From VRUE01 sp963698085 (GTDB lineage: Bacteria > Actinomycetota > Thermoleophilia > Solirubrobacterales > 70-9): DNA of 64,000 bases. The translations under genes and the position numbers were made by a program. This document shows positions 23,853-33,043 of this stretch, piece by piece. The notes under the pieces are model-generated. The model was not told the origin of the DNA. It saw only the letters and a program-made list of their open reading frames with translations, and ran no database searches. The stretch spans positions 2,170,001 to 2,234,000 of the forward strand of contig OY969122.1 in the NCBI GenBank assembly GCA_963698085.1, written 5' to 3'. The first letter of the stretch is position 1. Every line of letters begins with the position of its first letter.

Positions 23853-25199
23853 ATGGCTAAGAGAAGACTCTTCGGAACCGACGGGGTCCGGGGAGAGGCT
23901 GGGACGTTCCTCACCGCCGAGCTGGCGCTTGCCCTGGGGCGAGCCGCAACCGCTTCCCTGGAGGCGCCGCGACCGCAGGTCCTGATCATCCGCGATACGC
24001 GCGAGTCGGGGCCGATGCTGGAATCGGCCTTAGCCGCCGGCGTCGCCGAGGCCGGTGGCGATGCGCTACTCGGCGCTGTTCTGCCGACGCCGGCCGCTGC
24101 GGTGCTCGTGCGCCGGCTCGGGCTCGACCTCGCGGTGGTCGTATCCGCCTCCCACAACCCCTACCGGGACAACGGCATCAAGTTCTTCAGCGGCGCCGGC
24201 ACCAAGCTCGACGACGCCGCCGAGGCGCGGATCGAGGCGCTGTTGCTCGAGCGCGGTAGAGGTTTGGACCGCATAGCGACACAAACCTCTACCGCACCCT
24301 CCGGATTCGGCCACGTGCGCGAGCTCGACGGCGGCGCCGAGGACTACCTGCGCGCCCTCGAGGCGGCTTTCCCGCTCGACCTATCCGGGATCAAGGTGGC
24401 GCTGGACTGCGCCAACGGGGCGACCCACCGGGTCGCCCCGGCGATCTTCGAGCGCCTCGGCGCCGAGGTCGATGCGGTCGCGATCGAGCCGGACGGGCGC
24501 AACATCAACGATGGTTGCGGCTCCACCCATCTCGACCACCTGGCAGGGCACATCGCCGCTACGGGGGCCACCGTCGGCTTCGCCTTCGACGGCGACGGTG
24601 ATCGCGTGCTCGCCGTCGACGGCGGCGGTCGGACCCACGATGGCGACGAGCTGATCGCCCTGCAAGCGCGCGGCCAGGCGGCGCGCGGCGAGCTCGGCGG
24701 CGGTGTCGCGGTGACGGTGATGAGCAACTACGGCTTCCACCAGGCGATGGAGGAGGCGGGGATCGAGGTCGCCGTGACCAAGGTAGGCGACCGCTACGTC
24801 CTCGATGAGCTGCGCGAGCGCAGCTGGGCGCTCGGTGGCGAGCAGTCAGGCCACATCATCGACACGCGCTTCGCCGCGACCGGCGACGGGATCGCAGCGG
24901 CGCTGATGACGATGCGCGAGCTGGGCGGCCGCGACCTCGCCGCGATCGAGGCGATGGAGAAGCTGCCGCAGACGCTGGTCAACGTCGAGGTTGCCGACCG
25001 CGAGGCGATCGCCGGCGCAACCGCGGTCTGGGAGGCGGTCGAGCGCGAGGGCGCCGACCTAGAGGGCCGTGGCCGCGTTCTCCTACGCCCCTCGGGCACC
25101 GAGCCGCTCGTCCGCGTAATGGCCGAGGCGCCGAGCGCCGAGGAGGCCGAGGCGGTCTGCAAGCGCCTTGCCGACCTGGTCCGCCAAGAGCTTGGCTGA
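23853..25199 (+). CDS. glmM: Phosphoglucosamine mutase
   Basis: Interconverts glucosamine-6-P and glucosamine-1-P for UDP-GlcNAc synthesis. FGTDGVRGEAGTFLT at the N-terminus, the phosphoserine loop VVSASHNPYRDNGIKFF, metal loop FAFDGDGDRVLAVD, sugar loop GGEQSGHII and the phosphate loop RPSGTEPLVRVMAEA are all intact. An extra segment (GLDRIATQTSTAPSG, about residues 136-150) lies in the surface stretch after EARIEALLLERG and is encoded by a family B palindrome. Upstream of glmS, forming a two-gene UDP-GlcNAc unit. Confidence 0.96.
   Translation: MAKRRLFGTDGVRGEAGTFLTAELALALGRAATASLEAPRPQVLIIRDTRESGPMLESALAAGVAEAGGDALLGAVLPTPAAAVLVRRLGLDLAVVVSASHNPYRDNGIKFFSGAGTKLDDAAEARIEALLLERGRGLDRIATQTSTAPSGFGHVRELDGGAEDYLRALEAAFPLDLSGIKVALDCANGATHRVAPAIFERLGAEVDAVAIEPDGRNINDGCGSTHLDHLAGHIAATGATVGFAFDGDGDRVLAVDGGGRTHDGDELIALQARGQAARGELGGGVAVTVMSNYGFHQAMEEAGIEVAVTKVGDRYVLDELRERSWALGGEQSGHIIDTRFAATGDGIAAALMTMRELGGRDLAAIEAMEKLPQTLVNVEVADREAIAGATAVWEAVEREGADLEGRGRVLLRPSGTEPLVRVMAEAPSAEEAEAVCKRLADLVRQELG
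24253..24295. repeat. Family B palindromic element, copy 2 (inside glmM)
   Basis: Perfect 14-nt arms GCGGTAGAGGTTTG (24253-24266) and its complement (24282-24295), spacer GACCGCATAGCGACA-like with the same CGCATAGCG core as copy 1. It is translated in frame within glmM, in a region where family members vary in length, and leaves all catalytic motifs intact. Confidence 0.88.
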
Positions 25200-25229
25200 A
25201 TCCCCCGGCCTCTACGCTGTACGGCCTTC

Positions 25230-27086
25230 ATGTGCGGAATAGTCGGATACGTCGGGGGGCGCCCCTGCCGCGATCTCCTGGTCGCCGGCCTCGAGAAGCT
25301 CGAATACCGCGGCTATGATTCGGCCGGGGTATCGGTGATCGAGGACGGCCGGGTCGAGAGCGTGCGCGCGGTCGGCAACCTCGCCAACCTGCGCGCTGCG
25401 ATGGAGGAGCAGGGGGAGGGCGGCGGCGTCGCCGTCGCCGCCGAGCCGGCTACGACCGGCATCGCCCACACCCGCTGGGCGACCCACGGCCGCGTCACCG
25501 AGGAGAACGCCCACCCGCACAGCGACGACACCGACCGCGTCCACATCGTCCTCAACGGGATCGTCGAGAACCATGCCAAGCTGCGCGCGCGGCTCGAGTC
25601 CGAAGGGCAGGAGTTCAGCTCCGAAACCGACGCCGAGGTAGTCGCCCACCTGATCGCCAGCCACTACGACGGTGACTTGGCAGCGGCCGTGCGCGCTGCT
25701 TTTGCCGAGCTTCGCGGCCACTACGCCTTCGTCGCCATGCACGCCGACCGTCCCGAGCAGCTGGTCGGGGCGCGCAAGGAGTGCCCGCTGGTGGCGGGCG
25801 TGGGCGAGGGCGAGAGCTTCCTCGCCTCGGCGATCCCCGCCTTTCTCGTCGAGACCCGCAAAGCGGTCGCGATCGAAAACGACGAGGTCGTCACGATCGA
25901 CGCCTCCGGGGTGTCGATTACCGATGCTGAGGGCAACCCGGTCGAGCGTGCGGTCGAGGAGATCGACTGGGACGAGACGGCCGCCGAGAAGGGCGGCTAT
26001 GAGACCTTCATGCTGAAGGAGATCCACGAACAGGCCGACTCGGTCGCCGAAACGATCGCCGATCGGCTGCCGGGGGACGACGTGGTCGATCTCTCCGAGC
26101 TCGAGCTGGACGAGGACTTCCTGCGCGGTCTGCGGCGAATCGTGATCGTCGCCTGCGGCACCTCCTACCACGCCGGCGTGGTCGGCCGCTACGCGATCGA
26201 GGAGTGGGCGCGAGTGCCGGTCGAGTTGGACATCGCCTCCGAGTACCGCTACCGCAACCCGGTCGTGGGGGAGGGTGACCTGGTGATCGGCATCACCCAG
26301 TCGGGCGAGACGGCCGACACGCTCGCCGCGATGCGCCTCGCTCGCGAGCGAGGCGCCACGGTGCTGGCGGTCACCAACATCATGGGCAGCCAGGCGACCC
26401 GCGACGCCGACGCCGTCCTCTACACCCGCAGCGGCATGGAGATCAGCGTCGCCGCGACCAAGACCTTCGTCGCCCAGGTCGCGGCGATGTACCTGATTGG
26501 GCTGTGGCTGGCGGAGCTGCGGGGAACGATGCCCGCCGACCGCCTGGCCGAGCTGATCGCCGAGATGAAGTCGCTTCCCTCGAAGATCGAGGCGACGCTC
26601 GCCGGCTGCGAGGAGGCGGTACAGGAGGTCGCCTCGTCCCACGCGGAGCAGCAGTTCTTCCTCTACCTCGGCCGCCACATTGGCCTGCCGGTCTGCCTCG
26701 AGGGGGCGCTGAAGCTGAAGGAGATCTCCTACATCCCGACCGACGCCTACGCCGCCGGCGAGATGAAGCACGGCCCGATCGCCCTGCTCGATGAGTCGAC
26801 CCCGGTCGTCTGCGTGGCGACCAAGAGCCCGGTGCTCGACAAGGTGCTCTCCAACGTTGAAGAGGTACGGGCGCGCGGCGCCGACACGATCGCGATCGCG
26901 ACCGCCGGCGACAAGCAGGTCGGCGCGGTGGCCGACGAGACGATCGAGGTCGCCGACAGCGACTGGATACTGCAGCCGATCCTGGCGATCCTGCCCCTGC
27001 AGCTGCTCGCCTACGGCATCGCCCGCGCACGCGGGCTCAACGTCGACCAACCCCGCAATTTGGCCAAGACCGTCACGGTCGAGTGA
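25230..27086 (+). CDS. glmS: Glutamine-fructose-6-phosphate aminotransferase (isomerising)
   Basis: First enzyme of hexosamine synthesis: fructose-6-P plus glutamine to glucosamine-6-P. N-terminal class II amidotransferase begins at Cys2 (MCGIVGYVGGR), with GYDSAG and HTRWATHG. The two SIS domains contain ACGTSYHAGVVG, ITQSGETADTLAAMR and, in the second, EGALKLKEISYIPTDAY; the C-terminus ends NLAKTVTVE. 618 aa. The ATG lacks a Shine-Dalgarno but has TACGCT 11 nt upstream, suggesting a leaderless or near-leaderless mRNA. No glmS ribozyme is visible. Confidence 0.97.
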   Translation: MCGIVGYVGGRPCRDLLVAGLEKLEYRGYDSAGVSVIEDGRVESVRAVGNLANLRAAMEEQGEGGGVAVAAEPATTGIAHTRWATHGRVTEENAHPHSDDTDRVHIVLNGIVENHAKLRARLESEGQEFSSETDAEVVAHLIASHYDGDLAAAVRAAFAELRGHYAFVAMHADRPEQLVGARKECPLVAGVGEGESFLASAIPAFLVETRKAVAIENDEVVTIDASGVSITDAEGNPVERAVEEIDWDETAAEKGGYETFMLKEIHEQADSVAETIADRLPGDDVVDLSELELDEDFLRGLRRIVIVACGTSYHAGVVGRYAIEEWARVPVELDIASEYRYRNPVVGEGDLVIGITQSGETADTLAAMRLARERGATVLAVTNIMGSQATRDADAVLYTRSGMEISVAATKTFVAQVAAMYLIGLWLAELRGTMPADRLAELIAEMKSLPSKIEATLAGCEEAVQEVASSHAEQQFFLYLGRHIGLPVCLEGALKLKEISYIPTDAYAAGEMKHGPIALLDESTPVVCVATKSPVLDKVLSNVEEVRARGADTIAIATAGDKQVGAVADETIEVADSDWILQPILAILPLQLLAYGIARARGLNVDQPRNLAKTVTVE

Positions 27087-27111
27087 CGCTGTGGGTAGGA
27101 TGCCGGACCGC

Positions 27112-28677
27112 ATGAGGTCCCGTCCCCTTCTCGCCGCGCTCGCCGTTGCTGCTCTGATCGCGGTTCTCGCCGGTTGCGGCGGCGGCGGTGGCTCCTCGGG
27201 CTCCGAGGTCGCCGAGCTGGCGCCGCCCGGCACGCCGATCTTCATCGAAGGCACGGTGCGCCCGAGCGGTGAGCTGAAGTCGAACGTCGAAGCTGTCGCG
27301 GAACGGTTCTCCGGCATCGGCAATCTCGGTGACTTCGTCGTCTCGGAGCTGGAAAGCTCGGCGCAGGAGGACGGCGAACCGTTCGACTACGCCGAAGAAG
27401 TCGAGCCCTGGCTGGGCGAGAGGGCCGCGGTCTTCTTCGAGCGGATCGAGGATGACGAGCCGACCGAGCTCGGCATCGTCGTCGAATCGACCGATGCCGA
27501 GGCGACGCAGGAATTCGTCGACACCCAGGTCGAGCAGAGCGACGAGCCCTACCGGGACGGCTCCTACGGGGGGGTCGATTACCGGATCGGCGGTCCGGAC
27601 GGAAACGCGATCGCCGTCGTCGACGACTTCCTCCTCATCGCCGAAGACGAGCCTGTGTTCAAAGACGCGGTCGACGCCTCGCAGGGCGACTCGCTCGCCG
27701 CGGAAGACACCTTCAGCGAGGCGATCTCAGCCGCATCCGCGGGAAGCCTCGCCGACGTCTACGTCGACGTCGGCCGCCTGATCGAGCAGTCGGGTGGAGA
27801 GATCGATCCCCAGGCGCGCCAGATCCTGCAGAACGCCGGCATCGACCCAAGCGAAGCGACCGCGGTGGCCAGCGTGGTGCCCGGCTCGAATCAGATCGCG
27901 GTCGAATTCAGCAGCGACCTGGCCGGCCAGGAAGCGCCGACCGGAGACGCCTCCGAGCTGCTCGGCTCGCTGCCCGGCGACGCCTTCGCCGGCTTCGCCG
28001 TGTCGGGCTTCGGCAAGCAGGTCTCCGAAGCGATCGACAGCCTCGACAAGCAGGGCATCCCGGACGCGGTCCCGCCGAACCAGCTGAAGAAAGGCCTGAA
28101 AGAACTCGGCATCGATCTCGAGTCGCTGTCCGCTTCGCTGCAGGACGCTGGCGTCTTCGCCGTCGGCAACAGCGAGAGCAGCCTCGGCGGCGCCCTGGTG
28201 CTGACGACGCAAGGCTCCGGGGCGACCGAAGCGGTCTCCAACATCGCCCAGTTGCTGCGCGGCGTGCAGGTCGAGGGCGTCACGCCGCTGAAAGGCAAAT
28301 ACAGCGGCTTCTCGATCCGCGACGAGGAGGAGCTGGGCGACAAGCCCCTGGTGGTCGCCGCCAAAGAGGGACGGTTCGCGATCGGCTACGGCCTGCCGGC
28401 AACGCTGAGTGGCCTGCTGGCGGGTGCGGCGAGCGAGGGCAAGACGCTCTCCGAGAACCCGTCCTACGACGCGGCCGTGACGGCGCTGGGCGACACCCCG
28501 ATCAGCGGCTTCGCCGACGGACCCGCCGCCCTGCGCTTGGCCGACTCGCTAATCCCCAGTAGCGACGATAGCTTCGAGGAGGCGAAGAAATACTTGTGGA
28601 GCATCCGTTTCCTCGCCCTCGGCTCCGTCACCCAGGACGACCTGGCGACGGCCAAGCTGATCGTCGGCCTGAAGTAG
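27112..28677 (+). CDS. DUF3352-like lipoprotein
   Basis: A 521-aa exported protein with a lipoprotein signal: MRSRPLLAALAVAALIAVLAG then Cys followed by a run of Gly and Ser. The mature part is acidic with repeated alpha/beta segments (for example WLGERAAVFFERI, FLLIAEDEPVFKDAV, GSLADVYVDVGRLI), resembling DUF3352 proteins of actinobacteria and cyanobacteria, whose function is unknown. ATG 27112 is preferred over 27100 because TAGGAT (27096-27101) looks like a -10 box 10 nt upstream, which would place the first ATG inside the promoter. Confidence 0.75.
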   Translation: MRSRPLLAALAVAALIAVLAGCGGGGGSSGSEVAELAPPGTPIFIEGTVRPSGELKSNVEAVAERFSGIGNLGDFVVSELESSAQEDGEPFDYAEEVEPWLGERAAVFFERIEDDEPTELGIVVESTDAEATQEFVDTQVEQSDEPYRDGSYGGVDYRIGGPDGNAIAVVDDFLLIAEDEPVFKDAVDASQGDSLAAEDTFSEAISAASAGSLADVYVDVGRLIEQSGGEIDPQARQILQNAGIDPSEATAVASVVPGSNQIAVEFSSDLAGQEAPTGDASELLGSLPGDAFAGFAVSGFGKQVSEAIDSLDKQGIPDAVPPNQLKKGLKELGIDLESLSASLQDAGVFAVGNSESSLGGALVLTTQGSGATEAVSNIAQLLRGVQVEGVTPLKGKYSGFSIRDEEELGDKPLVVAAKEGRFAIGYGLPATLSGLLAGAASEGKTLSENPSYDAAVTALGDTPISGFADGPAALRLADSLIPSSDDSFEEAKKYLWSIRFLALGSVTQDDLATAKLIVGLK

Positions 28678-28680
28678 CGC

Positions 28681-29850
28681 TCAGGTCAGGCTGAGCTGGC
28701 GCTGGTCGCGGACGACATTGAAGGGATCGTCTGCATCCTTCGGAGGTCTCTGTGCGTGAATCTGTTCCAGCACTGCACGCGGCTGATCGCCGACGAGGTA
28801 GTAGCGGGCACGCCTCTCGCCGACTGCCTGCAATAGGTCGAGATCAACCATCGATTTCAGGTCTCGAGATGCGCTCTGCTCACTGATTTCCTCGCCCACG
28901 GCATCTTGGGCCGAGGAGAGATAGCTCCCTCGGCGGATGCGAAGCCCAGAGGCAGTGTCCATGAGGGCTGCTGCGCAACGTTCGGGGAGGCCATTCCGCT
29001 CGGCCAGGACGAGGCAGCCATTCCAGAGCTGCTCGATCTCGCTGCGACGGCGCTGCCAGGCGCGGATTTGCATGTAGTGGGCGCGTAGGCAGAAGCGGAT
29101 CCACGGACGGGCGTCCCGCTCTGGATGCCACGCGCCCGCGCCTACGTCAACCAGGATGTCGTAATAGGCCTGCGTGTTGCGGCCAAGGAATTCCTCGATG
29201 CTGGAGAAGATCGGCGCCAGGACCTGATCGCGTGCCAGCACCAGCGTCTGTAGGCAGCGGGCCATACGTCCGTTGCCATCGCTGAAGGGGTGAATCATGA
29301 CCAGGTTCAGATGGGCCATTGCGGCTTTGATGAGCACTGGACTTCCGTCTTGGTGCAGCTGCTGGAGCGACTGGGTGATCAGTTCGGGAACGGAGCTGCT
29401 AGGCGGCCCTTCGTACGCCGTTTCGCCATTTTTGTCCAGCACGTAGATGTCGCCTGGGCGCCACCGTCCAGGATTCTTCTCGAGGTCGTGCTTGATCATC
29501 ATGAAATGCAAGCTCTTGATCTGCCCCTCGTCGACTTGGAGGAGGTCGTCGTCGGCGATCTGCAGCACGTAGGTCATTGCGTCTCGATACCCCGCCAGCG
29601 CGTGCTGAGTTTCCTCGGTCGCATCCAACGTAGGCTCGCCGTCCACGGCCGCAACCACATCATCGAGCGAAGCCTCATAGCCCTCGATGCTGTTCGACCA
29701 TTTAACGGCGCGGGCAAACGCCATTCGCCGCAAGGTGCCCGCCCATCGACGAGGCTCGGCTACGCGATCGCGCAGGGTCTCACGTTGCTCAGAGAGGAGT
29801 CGCATGACGTCTTTCTCGTCCTCTCGAAGCTCTGGGGTTTGAAAGATCAT
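28681..29850 (-). CDS. Fic family protein (AMPylase-type) with C-terminal winged helix
   Basis: A 389-aa Fic protein. The catalytic motif HPFSDGNGRMAR is complete (His, acidic residue, GNGR). The N-terminal inhibitory motif SxxxEG (SNSIEGYEAS, about residue 53) marks class II Fic, in which it blocks ATP. The C-terminal ~80 residues (SAQDAVGEEISEQSASRDL) look like a winged-helix DNA-binding domain. The gene's base composition is visibly less GC-rich than its neighbours, suggesting acquisition. No Fic-inhibitor antitoxin gene lies next to it. A long palindrome sits directly upstream, so it may repress itself. Confidence 0.9.
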   Translation of the reverse strand: MIFQTPELREDEKDVMRLLSEQRETLRDRVAEPRRWAGTLRRMAFARAVKWSNSIEGYEASLDDVVAAVDGEPTLDATEETQHALAGYRDAMTYVLQIADDDLLQVDEGQIKSLHFMMIKHDLEKNPGRWRPGDIYVLDKNGETAYEGPPSSSVPELITQSLQQLHQDGSPVLIKAAMAHLNLVMIHPFSDGNGRMARCLQTLVLARDQVLAPIFSSIEEFLGRNTQAYYDILVDVGAGAWHPERDARPWIRFCLRAHYMQIRAWQRRRSEIEQLWNGCLVLAERNGLPERCAAALMDTASGLRIRRGSYLSSAQDAVGEEISEQSASRDLKSMVDLDLLQAVGERRARYYLVGDQPRAVLEQIHAQRPPKDADDPFNVVRDQRQLSLT

Positions 29851-29855
29851 GATAC

Positions 29856-29897
29856 TTACAAAATATCATTAATCGGGGGCGGAATGATGTTTTGTAA
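29856..29897. promoter_or_regulatory. AT-rich operator-like palindrome between fic and nnr
   Basis: The 15-nt arms TTACAAAATATCATT (29856-29870) and AATGATGTTTTGTAA (29883-29897) differ at one position and flank a 12-nt spacer. It is the most AT-rich segment seen in the window, begins 5 nt before the fic start and lies upstream of the divergent nnr gene. It suits binding by the Fic winged-helix domain or another regulator. Confidence 0.65.
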
Positions 29898-29941
29898 ATG
29901 CCTATGACTCATTGCGCGAATTTCCAGCTATTTTGGAGGGC

Positions 29942-31462
29942 ATGGAGCCATGGCTTGACCCCCTCTACGACGCGGACGGGATGCGCTCCGTCGATCGCTG
30001 GGCGATCGAGGAGATGGGGGTGCCCTCGCTGGAGCTGATGGAGGCCGCTGGGCGAGCCGTGGCGGAGACGGTTGGCGAGCTGGCCTTGGACGGGCCGGTG
30101 AGGGTCGTTTGCGGCAAGGGCAACAACGCGGGCGACGGCCTGGTCGCCGCCCGCTACCTCGCCGAGGCCGGCTTCGAGGTTGAGGCGCTGCTGCTCTGGC
30201 CGGCGGAGGAGCTGAGCGATGACGCGGCAGCGAACCTTGAGCGCTTCACCGCCGAGTATGTAAGCGGCGATCTGACGCCCCGGTTAGCTGACTCCGGTGC
30301 TGTCGTCGATGCAATCTTCGGCACCGGATTTGCGGGGGAGCCACGCGATCCGGCCTTGGCAGCGATCGCAGCGATCGATGCTTGCGGTGCTCCCGTGATC
30401 GCCTGCGACATTGCCTCCGGCGTCGACGCCTCTAGCGGGGAGGTTGCCGGCGCGGCGATCGAGGCCGACTTCACCGTCAGCTTCCACGTCGCCAAGCTCG
30501 GCCACCGGATTGCGCCCGGCAAGTGGCACACCGGCGAGTTGCGGGTGGCGTCGATCGGGATTCCCGCGGGCGCGCCGGCCGAGCCCTGCGCCGGAACGAT
30601 CGCCCCCGCGGTGTTGGAGCTGGCCCCGCGGCGCGGCGCCCGCTCGACGAAGTTCAGCTCTGGCCAGGTGACGATCGCAGGTGGCTCGCGGGGCCTTACC
30701 GGGGCGGTGCAAATGTCCTCGCTGGCCGCGATCCGGGCCGGCGCCGGCTACGCGACGGTGGCGGTGCCGGCCGACCTCGAGCCGATCTTCGAGGCCGGCC
30801 AGCCGGAGGTGATGTCGGTCGGCTGCCCCGGCGGCGACGGCTGCCTCGCGCCGACTTCTGCCAAGTCCCTGCTGCGGGCCTTCGAGCGTGCCGCCGCCGG
30901 CGTCCTCGGCCCGGGCCTGGGCCGCGACCCGGGCTCTGTCGAGCTGGCCCGCGAGGTGCTCGGCGCGATCGAGGCGCCGCTGGTCCTCGATGCCGACGGC
31001 CTCAACGCGTTTGCCGGTGCGCTCGGCAGGATCGGCGCGCGGGAAGCGCCGACGCTGCTCACCCCGCACGCGGGCGAGCTGGGGCGCTTGCTCGACCGCC
31101 CTTCGGAGGAGATCGACGATCATCGCCTCGAAGCGGCACGGGAGGCGGCGCGCGCCGCCGACGCCGTGGTCGTGTTGAAGGGAGACGACACGATCGTCAC
31201 CGACGGCGAGCGCGTTGCCGTCAACGCACTTTCCGCGCCCGCCCTCGCCACCGCGGGGACCGGCGACGTCCTCTCCGGCGTCGCCGCGGCCCTGCTCGCC
31301 CGCGGTCTCGATCCCTTCGCCGCAGCCTGCGCGGCGGTCCTCGCCCACGCCCGCGCCGGTCGTGATGCCGCGCAGCGGATCGGCGCCGCCGAGTCGGTGA
31401 TCGCCACCGATGTGATCGACTCGATCCCCGTTGGGATGCGTCCCGACGGCCGGGTCGAATAA
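29942..31462 (+). CDS. nnr: Bifunctional NAD(P)H-hydrate epimerase/dehydratase
   Basis: Repairs hydrated NAD(P)H. The N-terminal YjeF epimerase domain (about residues 1-210) has RSVDRWAIEEMGVPSLELME and VVCGKGNNAGDGLVAARYLA. The C-terminal ADP-dependent dehydratase (about 225-500) has AGGSRGLTGAVQMSSLAA, GPGLGRDPGS, VLDADGLNAFAG, LTPHAGELGRLL and the GTGDVLSGVAAALLARG motif. ATG 29942 is chosen, but GGAGGG lies only 1 nt before it; ATG 29981 or TTG 29912 are possible. Followed 11 nt later by the CBS gene. Confidence 0.93.
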   Translation: MEPWLDPLYDADGMRSVDRWAIEEMGVPSLELMEAAGRAVAETVGELALDGPVRVVCGKGNNAGDGLVAARYLAEAGFEVEALLLWPAEELSDDAAANLERFTAEYVSGDLTPRLADSGAVVDAIFGTGFAGEPRDPALAAIAAIDACGAPVIACDIASGVDASSGEVAGAAIEADFTVSFHVAKLGHRIAPGKWHTGELRVASIGIPAGAPAEPCAGTIAPAVLELAPRRGARSTKFSSGQVTIAGGSRGLTGAVQMSSLAAIRAGAGYATVAVPADLEPIFEAGQPEVMSVGCPGGDGCLAPTSAKSLLRAFERAAAGVLGPGLGRDPGSVELAREVLGAIEAPLVLDADGLNAFAGALGRIGAREAPTLLTPHAGELGRLLDRPSEEIDDHRLEAAREAARAADAVVVLKGDDTIVTDGERVAVNALSAPALATAGTGDVLSGVAAALLARGLDPFAAACAAVLAHARAGRDAAQRIGAAESVIATDVIDSIPVGMRPDGRVE

Positions 31463-31473
31463 TCTCGCCAACG

Positions 31474-31935
31474 ATGAAGACCGCCGCCGAGATCATGGAC
31501 AGCGCCGTGCCGAGCGTCTCACCCGACGCCGACGCCCGCACCGCGATCGAGCTGCTGGCCAAGACCGACAAGGGCGCGATCCCGGTGGTCGACGAGGATC
31601 GCCGCGTAGTTGGCATCGTCAGCGAGTCCGACCTCGTCCTCAGCGACGAGGAGTCCGATCTCCACCTTCCGCACTACCTCAACATCATGGGCGGCATCGT
31701 CTTCGTCGGCTCGATGAAGGGCTTCGAGGAGCGCCTCGACAAGGCATTTGCGACCAAGGTCTCGGAGCTGATGAGCGCCGACCCGGTCGTCGTCAACGAC
31801 TACTCCAGCGCCGAGACGGTGGCGCGGAGGATCGCCGAGACGCACCACAATCACCTTCCCGTGGTCGACGACGAGGGTCGCTCCCTCGGAATGGTCACGC
31901 GGGCCGACGCGCTGGCCGCGCTCGTCGAGGACTAG
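31474..31935 (+). CDS. CBS domain pair protein
   Basis: A 153-aa protein made only of two CBS domains: MKTAAEIMDSAVPSVSPDAD with GAIPVVDEDRRVVGIVSESDL, then VSELMSADPVVVNDYSSAET with NHLPVVDDEGRSLGMVTRADAL. Such modules sense adenine nucleotides or S-adenosyl ligands. The partner is not evident. It is embedded between nnr and alr on the same strand, 4 nt before alr. Confidence 0.88.
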   Translation: MKTAAEIMDSAVPSVSPDADARTAIELLAKTDKGAIPVVDEDRRVVGIVSESDLVLSDEESDLHLPHYLNIMGGIVFVGSMKGFEERLDKAFATKVSELMSADPVVVNDYSSAETVARRIAETHHNHLPVVDDEGRSLGMVTRADALAALVED

Positions 31936-31939
31936 CGGG

Positions 31940-33043
31940 ATGCGGGCGGTCGCCCGGATCGATCTCGGCGCCGTGCGGCAGAACTGCGCACGGCTCAAGT
32001 CCGAGCTGGGCGAGGCGGAGCTCTGCGCGGTGGTCAAGGCCGACGGCTACGGGCATGGCGACGAGGCCTGCGCTGAGGCGGCGCTGGCGGCTGGCGCGAC
32101 GCGGCTGGCGGTGGCGACCGCCGCCGAGGCCGAGCGGATCGGCCGCCGCCTCGCCCACGTGCCGCTGCTGACGATGGGGGCGCTGGACGGCGAGGAGCTC
32201 GACACCGTGCTGGAGGCGGGTGCGGAGCTAGCGGTCTGGCGGCGTGGCTTCCTCGATTTGGTCGCCGAGCGGGCCCGCGCGCACGGGCGCCCGGCCCGGG
32301 TCCACGTCAAGTTCGACAGCGGCATGGGCCGGCTCGGTAATCGCGACGCGGATCAGGTGCTCAGCCTGCTGCGCGCCTGCGCCGAGAGCCCCGACCTCGA
32401 GCCGGTTGGAATCTGGACCCACTTCGCCAGCGCTGACGAACTGGACTCGGATTTCTTCGATGAGCAGCTCGACCGCTTCGCCGCCGTCGCCGCCGCGACG
32501 AAGGAGGAGTTCCCGGCGATCCTCGTCCATGCGGCCAACAGCGCCGCCGTCTTCCGCGACCGCCGCTCGCATTTCGATATGGCCCGTTGCGGTGTCGCCG
32601 TCTACGGCCTCGATCCCTTTCAGGGGGACCCGGCCGAGCGGGGGCTGCGCCCGGCCCTCTCGCTGCGCTCCTACGTCGCCGATGTGAAGCGCTTCGAGCC
32701 AGGCGACAGCGCCGGTTACGGCCAGACCTGGCGGGCCGAGCGCGAGACCTGCGTCGGCGTGCTGCCGCTCGGCTACGGCGACGGGGTGCGGCGCGGGCTC
32801 TCCAACAACGCCGAGGTCCTCGTCGGCGGACGCCGGCGACCCCTGGTCGGCACGGTCTCGATGGACAACGTCACCATCGACCTCGATCCCGACACCGAGG
32901 TCGAGCCCGGCGCCGAGGCGGTGCTGATCGGCTCTCAGGGCGAGGAGACGATCCTTGCCGAGGAGATGGCGAAGCGCCTGGGCACGATCAACTACGAGAT
33001 CACCTGTGGGATCTCGGCCCGTGTCCCCAGGGTGCGGGCTTGA
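31940..33043 (+). CDS. alr: Alanine racemase
   Basis: PLP enzyme that makes D-alanine for peptidoglycan. The N-terminal block ARIDLGAVRQNC, the PLP lysine motif AVVKADGYGHG, VHVKFDSGMGRLG, HAANSAA and the second-domain catalytic Tyr region SAGYGQTW and GTVSMDN are present. 367 aa. The TGA at 33041-33043 overlaps the TTG of the downstream CCA-adding enzyme. Confidence 0.96.
   Translation: MRAVARIDLGAVRQNCARLKSELGEAELCAVVKADGYGHGDEACAEAALAAGATRLAVATAAEAERIGRRLAHVPLLTMGALDGEELDTVLEAGAELAVWRRGFLDLVAERARAHGRPARVHVKFDSGMGRLGNRDADQVLSLLRACAESPDLEPVGIWTHFASADELDSDFFDEQLDRFAAVAAATKEEFPAILVHAANSAAVFRDRRSHFDMARCGVAVYGLDPFQGDPAERGLRPALSLRSYVADVKRFEPGDSAGYGQTWRAERETCVGVLPLGYGDGVRRGLSNNAEVLVGGRRRPLVGTVSMDNVTIDLDPDTEVEPGAEAVLIGSQGEETILAEEMAKRLGTINYEITCGISARVPRVRA

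Noticed and set aside
24253..24295. Intragenic palindrome in glmM as a transcription terminator
   Set aside because: No U-run follows, it is inside an essential gene, and the same element occurs elsewhere with the same core.
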